Below are positions 8,495 through 16,639 of a stretch of DNA of 64,000 nt, piece after piece. How positions within the stretch are numbered: the stretch's first letter is position 1; each line of letters starts with the position of its first letter. The stretch comes from Sphingomonas sp. 3P27F8 (lineage in GTDB: Bacteria; Pseudomonadota; Alphaproteobacteria; Sphingomonadales; Sphingomonadaceae). The notes beneath the pieces were generated by a model. It saw only the letters and a list, made by a program, of their open reading frames with translations. It was not told the DNA's origin and searched no databases. Position numbers and translations under genes: made by a program. The stretch is from contig NZ_SCNL01000008.1 in assembly GCF_005502745.1 (NCBI RefSeq), positions 116,795 through 180,794 on the forward strand. Reading direction: 5' to 3'.

Positions 8495-11149
8495 ATGTCC
8501 ACCTCATCTTTTGCCTCTCGCCGTTCGTTGCATTCCTCGATCGCCCTCGTGCTTTGCGCGCTCACCTACGCACCCGCCGCAACGGCGCAGGAGGCGAGGC
8601 AGCCAAGCGCCCCCGCGGCCGAAACCGATGCGACGCAGCAGGAAGATATCGTCGTGACCGGCCAGGCCCTGCCCGGCTCGGTGGTCGGCGACATTCCGGC
8701 GGAGAACCGGCTGACCCCCGCCGATATCGCCGCTTACGGGGTCGATTCGGTCAGCGATCTGCTCGATCAGATTTCGGACCAGACCAGCAGCATCCAGGGG
8801 CGCGGGAGCAGCGGCCCGGTGGTGCTGGTCAACGGCAAGCGCATCTCCGGCATCAACGAGATCGGCGATCTGCCGACCGAGACGATTGCGCGCGTCGATA
8901 TCCTGCCGGAAGAGGTGGCGCTGAAATACGGCTACAGCGCGACGCAGAAGGTGGTGAACATCATCCTGCGCCGGCGCTTCCGCGCGCATACCGTGAGCGC
9001 GGGGGGGGGCGCGGCGACCGATGGCGGCGGCGGCAATACCAACGGCGAGTTAGGCATCACCCGCATCCACGACAGCCAGCGCGTCAACGTCACCGCGCGT
9101 GCCAAGACCAGCGCCTCGCTGCTCGAAAGCCAGCGCGGCATCATCCCCGATCCGGCCGCGAGCGATCCGGCCAACCCCTTCGCCAGCGATCCGGCGTATC
9201 GCACGCTCCAGCCATCGACGCGGGATTATTCGGTCAACGGCACCTACGCCTATCAGATCTCGCCCAAGCTCACCGCGTCCTTGAACGGCACCGCCGGCTA
9301 TCAGACGAGCCGCGGGCTGACAGGCGGCGCGCCGCTATCGGGCGCGCTCGATCCGAACGAGATCGCCGCGCTTCGGCAGGACAGCGACAGTTTCACCGCG
9401 CACGCGGGCGTCACGCTGAACTACGATCTGTCGACGAGCTGGAAGCTGTCTTTCACCGGCACGTACGATCACAGCGATACGCGCAGCGACAATGACCGTT
9501 TCCAGAATCCTTTCGTGCGCGATCAGCATGCCGTGGCGATCAGCAACACGGCGGGCGCTTCCCTGCTTGCCTCCGGCCCGCTGTTCTCGTTGCCGGGCGG
9601 CAAGGTGCGCACCTCGTTCCAGATCGGCGGCAACGCGAGCCAGCTCACGTCCACCACGGATCGGCTGGGGAGCGCTGCGATGGCCAACGCGGTCACCCGA
9701 TCGACCGGCAATGCGCAGCTAAGCTTCGACATCCCGATCACGAGCACCAAGACCGGCTTCGGCAGCGCGATCGGCACGCTTACGGCAAACGTCAACGGCG
9801 CGGTGAACCAGCTTTCGGATTACGGCACGCTCGGCACATTCGGCTATGGGCTGAACTGGACGCCGCGCACCGGGATCACCGTGATCGCTTCGGTCAACGA
9901 GGATCGCGTCGCTCCCACGCTGCAGCAGCTTCGCGGCCCGTTGCTCATCACTCCCAATGTCCGCATTTTCGATTTCACCACCGGGCAGACGGTGCAGGTA
10001 TCGCAGATCACCGGCGGCAATCCCGATCTGAAGGCCGACGACCGGCACGTGTTCAAGCTTGGCTTCTCGCTGAAGCCGGTGTCGAAGCTCGATCTGACGA
10101 TCAACGCCAATTACCTCAGCAGCCGGGTGAACAACCCGATCGGCAGCCTCAGCGGCGCAAGCCTGGTCGCGCAGAGCGCCTTCCCGGATCGCTTCTTCCG
10201 CGATCCCGAGACCGGCGACCTGGAAACCATCGATGCGCGGCCGCTGAATTTCGCGCGCGAGGACAAGGAGCAATTGCGCTGGTGCATCGTCTTCTCGAAG
10301 GTGCTGCGCGCGGCCACCCGCCCTGCCCCGCCACCCGGTGGTTGGGCCGCGTTCCGCAATCGCCAGCGCGGCGAGGGGGGCGGTCAGTTCGCGCGGCCGG
10401 GCACCGAAGGCGGGCCGCCGCCCCAGCCCGGCGCGGACGGTGCGCCGCCGCCGCCGCCGGATGCGGCGAACGATGTGGTGGTCAACGGGCAACGCCCCAA
10501 TGGCGACGCGGGCAACCCGCCGCCGCCGCCTCCACCTGAAGACGCAGGGCCGCCGCCAGGTGGGCCACCGCCCGGGGGCTTCGGGCCGCCCAATGGGCCT
10601 GGCGGTTTCGGCGGTCCGGGTGGCCGTGGCGGGTTCGGCGGCGGGCGCGGCGGCTTCCGCGGCGGCGGCGGCAACGAGGCGCGGCTACAGCTGTCGATCT
10701 GGCATACATGGTCGATCCGCGACACGCTGATCCTGCGTGACGGCACCCAGCCGCTCGATCTGCTCGCGGGCGATACGATCGGTGCGATCACGCAGCCCCG
10801 CCATCAGATCTCGTTCAACGCCGGCGTTGTGGATAATGGCATCGGGCTGCGGCTGAGCGGCAACTTCAAGGGCGCGGCGACCACCAGAACATCCGCCACC
10901 CCGGCGATCGGCGATCTGCGCTTCTCGTCGCTGGCGACATTCAACCTGCGGCTGTTCGCGAATATCCAGAACCGCGTCCCGCATGAAAGCTGGGCACGCG
11001 GGCTGCGGGTGTCGCTGGGCATCGACAATATCTTCAACAGCCGCCAGCGGGTGACGGATGCGACAGGGGCGACGCCGCTCGCCTATCAGCCGGGTTATCT
11101 CGATCCGCTGGGCCGCACGATCAGCCTGTCGCTGCGGAAGATGTTCTGA
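8495..11149 (+). CDS. TonB-dependent receptor-like outer membrane protein with Pro/Gly-rich insert
   Basis: This 884-residue protein begins with a signal peptide (cleavage near APAATAQE). A DIVVTGQ segment follows, then a plug-like region (about residues 50-160, with PVVLVNGKRISGINEIGDLPT) and a long beta-barrel ending in phenylalanine (SLRKMF), as outer-membrane proteins do. About residues 605-730 form a proline- and glycine-rich low-complexity insert in the barrel, probably an exposed loop. The substrate is unknown. A G9 tract at 9001-9009 lies inside the coding sequence, so gain or loss of one base would switch the gene off. It probably forms an operon with the EF-hand lipoprotein upstream. 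Confidence 0.85.
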   Translation: MSTSSFASRRSLHSSIALVLCALTYAPAATAQEARQPSAPAAETDATQQEDIVVTGQALPGSVVGDIPAENRLTPADIAAYGVDSVSDLLDQISDQTSSIQGRGSSGPVVLVNGKRISGINEIGDLPTETIARVDILPEEVALKYGYSATQKVVNIILRRRFRAHTVSAGGGAATDGGGGNTNGELGITRIHDSQRVNVTARAKTSASLLESQRGIIPDPAASDPANPFASDPAYRTLQPSTRDYSVNGTYAYQISPKLTASLNGTAGYQTSRGLTGGAPLSGALDPNEIAALRQDSDSFTAHAGVTLNYDLSTSWKLSFTGTYDHSDTRSDNDRFQNPFVRDQHAVAISNTAGASLLASGPLFSLPGGKVRTSFQIGGNASQLTSTTDRLGSAAMANAVTRSTGNAQLSFDIPITSTKTGFGSAIGTLTANVNGAVNQLSDYGTLGTFGYGLNWTPRTGITVIASVNEDRVAPTLQQLRGPLLITPNVRIFDFTTGQTVQVSQITGGNPDLKADDRHVFKLGFSLKPVSKLDLTINANYLSSRVNNPIGSLSGASLVAQSAFPDRFFRDPETGDLETIDARPLNFAREDKEQLRWCIVFSKVLRAATRPAPPPGGWAAFRNRQRGEGGGQFARPGTEGGPPPQPGADGAPPPPPDAANDVVVNGQRPNGDAGNPPPPPPPEDAGPPPGGPPPGGFGPPNGPGGFGGPGGRGGFGGGRGGFRGGGGNEARLQLSIWHTWSIRDTLILRDGTQPLDLLAGDTIGAITQPRHQISFNAGVVDNGIGLRLSGNFKGAATTRTSATPAIGDLRFSSLATFNLRLFANIQNRVPHESWARGLRVSLGIDNIFNSRQRVTDATGATPLAYQPGYLDPLGRTISLSLRKMF
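9001..9009 (+). repeat. G9 homopolymer inside the TonB receptor gene
   Basis: Nine consecutive G bases encode part of an Ala-Gly-Gly-Gly run early in the receptor barrel. The frame is intact at this length. Slippage by one base would truncate the receptor soon afterwards, so this is a candidate phase-variation tract or a place where sequencing errors gather. Confidence 0.9.
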
Positions 11150-11175
11150 CGGCGGCGGGCCGCCACCCCATCACA

Positions 11176-12189
11176 TCAGAAAATCCGCGTCACCAGATAG
11201 AATAGTGCGCCGATCGCGGCGGATGCGGGGATGGTGATGATCCATGCCACCACGACGTTGCTCGCCACCCCCCACCGCACGGAGGATGCCCGCCGCGCCG
11301 TCCCCGCGCCGACGATGGCGCCGGTGATGGTGTGCGTCGTCGAAACCGGAATACCAAGCATGGAGGCACCGAAAAGCACGATCGACCCAGCGAGCGACGC
11401 GCTGAACCCCTGATGCTGCGACAGCTTGGTGATACGCGAGCCCATCGTCTCGATGATCTTCCACCCGCCCGTCACCGTGCCCAGCGCGATCGCAATATAG
11501 CAGCTCACGGCCACCCAGTGCGGCACTTCGAACGGGCCGGTGAGATAGCCGGTCGAATAGAGCAGCACGGTGATGACCCCCATCGTCTTCTGCGCATCGT
11601 TGAGCCCGTGGCTCAGCGAATAGGTGGCGGACGAGATCAGATGCAGCACGCGAAACGATCGCTCGGCCTGGAATGTCGTCGCGCGATGCAGCGCCCAGCT
11701 GCTGACCAGCATGATGAGCATTGCCAGCATCATCCCGAGCAACGGAGACAGGACGATCGCGAGCAGGGTCTTGTTGAGCCCGGCCCATTTCACCGCCGCC
11801 ATCCCGCCATGCGCCACGCCGGCGCCGATCAGGCCGCCGACCAGCGCGTGGCTCGATGAGGAGGGGATGCCGCGCAGCCACGTGATGACGTTCCATGACA
11901 TCGCCCCGCCGAGCGCACCGAAGATGACCGCCGGCGTCACGATATCCTTGTCCACCAGCCCCTTGCCGATCGTCTCGGCGACGGCGTGGAGGCTGGGGAA
12001 GGCGATGGTGAGAAAATAGGCGGCGAAATTGAAGAAGGCGGCGAACACCACTGCCTTCACCGGCGACAGCAGCCGCGTCGCCACCACCGTGGCGATCGAA
12101 TTGGCGGCATCGTGAAGGCCGTTGAGATAATCGAACGCGAGCGCGACCAGGATCAGCCCGACGAGCAGCGGAAAGGCGAGTTGGTGCAT
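11176..12189 (-). CDS. pit: PiT family inorganic phosphate transporter
   Basis: This 337-residue inner-membrane protein has the internal duplication and signature motifs of PiT carriers: DYLNGLHDAANSIATVVATR near the N-terminus and SHGLNDAQKTMGVI plus GIPVSTTHTITGAIVG in the second half. It should import phosphate, probably as a metal-phosphate complex driven by the proton gradient. About ten hydrophobic segments are visible. It lies 7 bases downstream of the DUF47 gene in the common DUF47-pit arrangement. The gene ends 27 bases from the convergent TonB receptor. Confidence 0.95.
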   Translation of the reverse strand: MHQLAFPLLVGLILVALAFDYLNGLHDAANSIATVVATRLLSPVKAVVFAAFFNFAAYFLTIAFPSLHAVAETIGKGLVDKDIVTPAVIFGALGGAMSWNVITWLRGIPSSSSHALVGGLIGAGVAHGGMAAVKWAGLNKTLLAIVLSPLLGMMLAMLIMLVSSWALHRATTFQAERSFRVLHLISSATYSLSHGLNDAQKTMGVITVLLYSTGYLTGPFEVPHWVAVSCYIAIALGTVTGGWKIIETMGSRITKLSQHQGFSASLAGSIVLFGASMLGIPVSTTHTITGAIVGAGTARRASSVRWGVASNVVVAWIITIPASAAIGALFYLVTRIF

Positions 12190-12196
12190 CGTCGGA

Positions 12197-12841
12197 TCAG
12201 GCGTGATCGATCACGATGCCGTCGATCTCGTCGGCGACATCCTCGAACGCATCCACGATCCGCTCCAGATGCTTGTAGAGTTCGCGCTCCACCACGAAGC
12301 GCAGCGTGTCGCTGGCGCCATATGCTTCCAGCGAGCGCTTGAGCCCGGCCGCATGGATTTCGTCGGCATGGCCCTCGATCCGCACCAGCCGCTCGGTCAA
12401 CTCGTGCAGGCGCTTCCCGTTGCGGGAGACGTCGCGCAGCAGCGGCATCGCCTCGGCGGCAACGCGCGCGGCATCCAGGATGATGCCGGCCATGTCGCGC
12501 ATCTCCGGGGCGAATTCCGATACCTTGTAGAGGTCGATCGCGTTCGCGGCGGCCTGCATCTCGTCGATCGTGTCATCCAGCGCGCCGATCAGCGCGGTGA
12601 TCGCGGCACGGTCGAACGGCGTCAGGAAGGTGGTACGGACGGTTGTCAGCACCTCGCGGGTGATCTGGTCGGCATCGTGCTCGCGCTCGATGATCTCGCG
12701 GATATGCTCGCGCGATTCCGGTCCTCCTTCCAGCAGGCGCGCGGTGGCCTCCGCCCCGGCCAATACCGTTGCGGCATGCGCCTCGAACAACTCGAAGAAA
12801 TTGCCGGTCTTGGGCAGCAGACGCTGGAACCAGGCGAACAT
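12197..12841 (-). CDS. DUF47 (PhoU-like) phosphate transport regulator
   Basis: This 214-residue all-helical protein starts MFAWFQRLLPKTGNFFELFE, the standard start of DUF47 proteins. It continues with the family blocks EHDADQITREVL and ALDDTIDEMQAAA and a second E/DxxxD-containing half. DUF47 proteins are PhoU-like and are thought to modulate the PiT transporter encoded next to them. The ATG at 12841 has GGAG eight bases upstream. The reading frame is, however, open upstream without any stop and runs directly out of a Nudix domain, so a Nudix-DUF47 fusion is also possible. It is followed by pit after 7 bases. Confidence 0.92.
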   Translation of the reverse strand: MFAWFQRLLPKTGNFFELFEAHAATVLAGAEATARLLEGGPESREHIREIIEREHDADQITREVLTTVRTTFLTPFDRAAITALIGALDDTIDEMQAAANAIDLYKVSEFAPEMRDMAGIILDAARVAAEAMPLLRDVSRNGKRLHELTERLVRIEGHADEIHAAGLKRSLEAYGASDTLRFVVERELYKHLERIVDAFEDVADEIDGIVIDHA

Positions 12842-13355
12842 TGAACGAACTCCGGAAATGGGTTGTTGGCCGATGAAGGACGGTCGCCGCCGCACCGCCA
12901 CCTCGAACTGCGACGGGGCGAAGGACCGGATCAGTTCGCGCAGGTCAGGCTCATCGACCGCATGCGCCGCATCGGAGAGCGTGAACCAGCGGCGATCGCG
13001 CTCCGCCTGTTCCTTCCAGGTCGACAGTTCGCGCGTCACCGCCAGCGGGAAAAGATCCACGTCCACCATCAGCGAGGCGCCGCTCGCGCGACGTTTGCGA
13101 TAGCGATAGGCGCCGAGCGGCACCGGGCACAGCGCGCCCGCGACCCCCGCCTCTTCTTCCGCCTCTTTCGCCGCCGCCGCGTGAAGCGAGGCGCCGGAGG
13201 CTATATTGCCCTTGGGCACGACCCAGCGCCCCGTCCCGCGCGAGGTGACAAGCAGAACCTTGACTTCGCTGTCCCGCGACGATCCTTCGATACGATAGGG
13301 CAGCGCGGCGATCTGGCGAATGACCTGTCTCTTCTGGCTGATTCGAGCCGCCCAT
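12842..13355 (-). pseudogene. Nudix hydrolase domain, apparently frameshifted at codon 2 and fused in frame to DUF47
   Basis: The frame reads QVIRQIAALPYRIEG, then GTGRWVVPKGNIASG, then the Nudix box core AAAKEAEEEAGV, and ends near LRELIRSFAP. This is a complete Nudix fold of the diphosphoinositol-polyphosphate type. No ATG, GTG or TTG lies in this frame before the first strands: the frame opens at a TAA (13355-13357). An ATG at 13355 is one base out of phase; removing one G of the GGG after it gives MAARISQKRQVIRQ, matching the family start as I remember it. At the other end there is no stop before the DUF47 start. It may be a real frameshift, a sequencing error, or a gene using an ATC or ATT start. 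Confidence 0.7.
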
Positions 13356-13456
13356 TATCCGGTGCCGGCCGGAATGTCATCGTAACTTCACCACCTCGGT
13401 GGGCGTGCGGTGATGAAACGGGGTATTCATCGCGGACCGCTCGCCCCGGCGCGGTC

Positions 13457-14338
13457 TCAACCGTCGAGATATTTGTGCAGAAACGCGATCGTCCGCCCCC
13501 AGGCGAGTTCAGCGGCGGGCTTGTCATAGCGTTCGGCCGACGTGTCGTTGTTGAAGGCGTGATCGACGCCGGGATAGGTGAACGCCTCGACCTTCTTGCC
13601 CGCGGCCTTGAGCGCAGCGACCCACGGCTCCCCGGTCTGTGCGACACGCGCATCCTTGCCGGCGTAGTGGAGCATCAGCGGCGCCCCGACCTTCACCGCC
13701 TGTTCGGGCGCGGGCGCAGGGCCGTAATATGCGACCCCGGCATCGATTGCCGCGCCGGCCGCCACCGCGAGCCGATCCACCAACGCCCCGCCCCAGCAGA
13801 AACCGACCATGCCGACCTTGCCGCTCGTGCCAGCGCCGCGCTTCGCATCGGCGAGGATCGCCAGCCCCTGCGCGACGATCACGTCATAATCGGCCTTGGC
13901 GATCATGTCGCGCGCCTTGTCCTCATCCGCCGGCGTGCCGCCCCATGGCGCGAGGAAATCGGGTGCGACGGCACGAAACCCTGCCAGGGCGACGCGCCGC
14001 GCCACATCGCGGATATGGTCGTTGAGGCCGCGATTCTCGTGGATGACCATCACCGTGCCAAGCTTTCGTCCGCCCGCCTTCGGCCGCGCGAGATAGACGG
14101 TCGCCGGTTTGCCAGCGACAGTTGAGCTCACTGTCTGGGTCAGCAGGCGCGCGTCTCCCGGCGCGGTGATCGACGCGCGGGCGGGCGATGCGCCGATCGC
14201 CGCGATCAGCCCTTCGGCCAGCGCGACCGATCCGGCGAGCGCGGTCATCTCGCGCAGCAACGTCCGCCGGTCGCGATGGTCGTGGGTGAAAGCGTCATAG
14301 ACGCGGACGGCACGGTCGCGCAGCGACGGATCGGTCAT
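13457..14338 (-). CDS. Dienelactone hydrolase family protein
   Basis: This 293-residue alpha/beta-hydrolase has an N-terminal twin-arginine-like segment (DHRDRRTLLREMTALAGS followed by a hydrophobic stretch), which suggests Tat export or membrane tethering. The catalytic triad is visible: Cys in GFCWGG, Asp in YAGKDARV and His in GVDHAFNND. The family hydrolyses dienelactones and related esters; the substrate here is unknown. The start at 14338 is chosen for its GAGG ribosome-binding site five bases upstream. A longer frame upstream would run into the next gene. Confidence 0.9.
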   Translation of the reverse strand: MTDPSLRDRAVRVYDAFTHDHRDRRTLLREMTALAGSVALAEGLIAAIGASPARASITAPGDARLLTQTVSSTVAGKPATVYLARPKAGGRKLGTVMVIHENRGLNDHIRDVARRVALAGFRAVAPDFLAPWGGTPADEDKARDMIAKADYDVIVAQGLAILADAKRGAGTSGKVGMVGFCWGGALVDRLAVAAGAAIDAGVAYYGPAPAPEQAVKVGAPLMLHYAGKDARVAQTGEPWVAALKAAGKKVEAFTYPGVDHAFNNDTSAERYDKPAAELAWGRTIAFLHKYLDG

Positions 14339-14412
14339 GTGAACCTCGTGTTCGCCCCCCGGCGTGCCGCGATCATAGCCCGCAATCGCCGCGGGGGAAG
14401 CCTGGTGTCGCG

Positions 14413-15504
14413 TCACGTGCGGCGGAACCGCCAGACGCCGTCCGTCACCTCGCGCACGGCCCGCCCCTCGACCTCAAGCCGCCGCAGATGGGCGAGCGCC
14501 TCGCCTGTCGCCATGCCGATCACATCCGGCCCGATCGGCCGGCGGAACAGCGTGGAAAAACAATCGACGGCGGAAATCGGCGCGTTCGTCATCAGTTCGA
14601 CCAGCGCGTCGAGCCGGTCACGATGTTCGCGATCCAGCGCATCGAGGCGGGCGTGAAGGCCGTAGAACGGGTCGCCGTGGCCGGGCAGCACCAAGAGGTC
14701 ATCGGGCAACTGGCGGAATCTGGCGATCGACTCCAGCCAGTCGCCGAGCGGATCCTCGTTGCTCTGGCTGACGTGGATCGAGACGTTCGAGCTGATCTTG
14801 GGCAACACCTGATCGCCCGCGATCAGGATGCGGCGGTCATAATCGATCAGACAGGCATGTTCCGGGCTGTGACCGCTCCCGGTGACGACATGCCAGTCCG
14901 CCCCGCCGATCCGCATCACCTCGCCGTCGCGGATGCGGGTATAGGTGATCGGCAGCCGCGAAATCATCTTCGCGAAATTGGACCAGCCGACGCCGGCGCC
15001 GCGCGCGATCTGCGCCTCGTCCCACCCCGCGCCCCGCCAGAAATCGAGCTGCTCGGGCGGCACTTCGGGCCGCGCGTCGGCAGCCAGCATCCGCGCCATG
15101 AGCCACTCGGTGCGCGTCATCACCAGCGGCGCATCCTCGAAGCGGCGCGAAAGCCAGCCGGCAAGCCCGATATGATCCGGATGCATATGCGTGCCCAGCA
15201 CGCGGCTGATCCGCGTGCCTTCCAGCGGGCCGCCAAGGATCGCGTTCCACGCCTCGGTCGAGCGCGGCGAGGCGGTGCCGGTATCGACCGCGAGCGCCTC
15301 GCCCGCGCCGTCATCGAGGATCAGGCCGTTGACGTGTTTGAGCGGCCCGCTCATCGGCACTCGCCACCAGCGGATCCCGTCTGCCAGCGTCAGGAGTTCG
15401 CCCGGCTGCGGCCCGCGCTCGCCAAAAGGGAAGGTGAGGCCGGCGTGGCTGGTCGGAGTCAGCCCCTCGTCGCCGATTAGGGTGCGCTGGAAATGTGTTG
15501 CCAT
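14413..15504 (-). CDS. MBL-fold metallo-hydrolase
   Basis: This 363-residue protein has the metallo-beta-lactamase metal motif THMHPDHIGLAGW (HxHxDH). A GSGHSPEHACL histidine and AGDQVLP (the metal-bridging aspartate) come next, then LPGHGDPFYG. A C-terminal winged-helix-like tail of about 80 residues is typical of LACTB2-like and AHL-lactonase-like members. It probably hydrolyses a thioester, lactone or phosphodiester. The ATG at 15504 is used; two in-frame GTG codons lie 7 and 6 codons upstream and cannot be excluded. It precedes the dienelactone hydrolase by 74 bases on the same strand. Confidence 0.88.
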   Translation of the reverse strand: MATHFQRTLIGDEGLTPTSHAGLTFPFGERGPQPGELLTLADGIRWWRVPMSGPLKHVNGLILDDGAGEALAVDTGTASPRSTEAWNAILGGPLEGTRISRVLGTHMHPDHIGLAGWLSRRFEDAPLVMTRTEWLMARMLAADARPEVPPEQLDFWRGAGWDEAQIARGAGVGWSNFAKMISRLPITYTRIRDGEVMRIGGADWHVVTGSGHSPEHACLIDYDRRILIAGDQVLPKISSNVSIHVSQSNEDPLGDWLESIARFRQLPDDLLVLPGHGDPFYGLHARLDALDREHRDRLDALVELMTNAPISAVDCFSTLFRRPIGPDVIGMATGEALAHLRRLEVEGRAVREVTDGVWRFRRT

Positions 15505-15582
15505 CGCGAACGAGGGTGCCACCACCGGGCGCTTTTCTCAAGCGATCGGCTTAATTTCCCGCAACGCCTGCAAGGATCGCGA

Positions 15583-15726
15583 CTACCATTGCCGCGCATC
15601 CCATAGGCAGCGACCGCATACCTGCACTTCGTCGCGCGACAATGTTGCCCCGCAATCCTCGCAATCCGTGCGCGACGATCGCTTGTTGCGCAGCCAGCCA
15701 CCGAGCCGCCGAAACAATGTGACCAT
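15583..15726 (-). CDS. Small zinc-ribbon protein (47 aa)
   Basis: This short gene encodes 47 residues: a basic, partly hydrophobic N-terminus (MVTLFRRLGGWLRNKRSS) followed by two Cys pairs, C-E-D-C and C-G-R-C, spaced as in a rubredoxin-type zinc ribbon. A strong GGAGG ribosome-binding site stands four bases before the ATG at 15726, which argues that it is translated. The function is unknown; ribbons of this size often bind RNA, DNA or a larger partner. It lies between the MBL hydrolase and trcR genes on the same strand. Confidence 0.65.
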   Translation of the reverse strand: MVTLFRRLGGWLRNKRSSRTDCEDCGATLSRDEVQVCGRCLWDARQW

Positions 15727-15862
15727 AAGCCCTCCGCGACGGCGGAGTGCCAGAAGCGACGGGGGTGGCGCCAATCAATCCCGGTTCATTTCGGATCGAT
15801 CCCCGCCGACCGCGACGACGCAGGGCGCCGCGCGATCGATCCATCCGCCGTACCCTATCGGC

Positions 15863-16543
15863 TCAGCGGCGGAACGGGTCCACGAAGCCGCCGTCGCCGG
15901 GGGTCGCCGCGTCCTCACCCGCCGAGGCGGCATCGCGCGCGGCCTGGAGGCGCTCGGCGCGAAGCTGCTCGATCAGCGCCTCGCGATCGCCCTCGAGCCG
16001 GTGGTCGGTCGGCGCCTGCTCGACACCGGACGCCTTGGCCGCCTTGGCCACCGCGGCGTCCAGTTCGCGCTGCGAGGTGAGGCCCAGCGTCACTGGATCC
16101 TTCGGGGTGATATTGGCGATGTTCCAATGGCTACGCTCGCGTATCGCGGCGATCGTCGTGCGGGTCGTGCCGATCAGCGTGGAGATCGTGCCGTCGCTGA
16201 TTTCCGGGTGGTTGCGGATGATCCAGGCGATGCCGTCCGGCTTGTCCTGACGCTTGGAAACCGGCGTATAGCGCGGGCCCTTGGTACGGCGGACCTGCTC
16301 GGGGCCCTTGATCATCTGAAGGCGATAATCGGGGTTGGCCTGCCCCTTCTCGATCTCGTCCACCGTCAGCTCGTGCGCGCGTACCGGATCGCGGCCGGTG
16401 AGCTTCGTCTGGGCGGTATCGTCGGCGATCGCCTGGACCTCCAGGATGTGAAGACCGCAGAAATCGGCGATCTGCTCGAAACTGAGCGAGGTATTGTCGA
16501 CCAGCCAGGAGGCGGTCGCATGAGGCATGAGCGGCTGGGCCAC
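15863..16543 (-). CDS. trcR: DUF1013 cell-cycle transcriptional regulator TrcR
   Basis: This 226-residue protein matches the alphaproteobacterial DUF1013 family, called TrcR. Marks include the N-terminal PLMPHATASWLVDNTSLSFE, then FCGLHILEVQAIAD, KGPRYTPVSKRQDKPD and IIRNHPEISDGTIS, and a helix-turn-helix-like TLIGTTRTTIAAIRER. TrcR is known as an RNA-polymerase-associated regulator linked to the alphaproteobacterial cell cycle. The C-terminal 60 residues are charged and low in order. The start is GTG at 16543, with GGAG eight bases upstream. A terminator-like hairpin separates it from the glycosyltransferase upstream, so it is probably its own transcript. Confidence 0.92.
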   Translation of the reverse strand: MAQPLMPHATASWLVDNTSLSFEQIADFCGLHILEVQAIADDTAQTKLTGRDPVRAHELTVDEIEKGQANPDYRLQMIKGPEQVRRTKGPRYTPVSKRQDKPDGIAWIIRNHPEISDGTISTLIGTTRTTIAAIRERSHWNIANITPKDPVTLGLTSQRELDAAVAKAAKASGVEQAPTDHRLEGDREALIEQLRAERLQAARDAASAGEDAATPGDGGFVDPFRR

Positions 16544-16558
16544 GGCTAGAACTCCGTC

Positions 16559-16593
16559 GGAAACAAATAGGGCCGCCCCTTACCGGAGCGGCC
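16559..16593 (-). terminator. Rho-independent terminator after the glycosyltransferase gene
   Basis: On the minus strand a 9-bp stem (16585-16593 pairing with 16571-16579, one G-T pair) closes a 5-base loop. It is followed by CTATTTGTTT, a moderately T-rich tail. It lies between the end of the glycosyltransferase and trcR. Confidence 0.65.
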
Positions 16594-16639
16594 GTGCACG
16601 CCAGACGACTTAGTGCGCCCCGCTCATTAGGGCAAGCCG

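Noticed and set aside
10380..10680. Tandem repeat array or CRISPR-like region in the TonB receptor gene
   Set aside because: It is low-complexity Pro/Gly coding sequence with no regular repeat unit or spacer.
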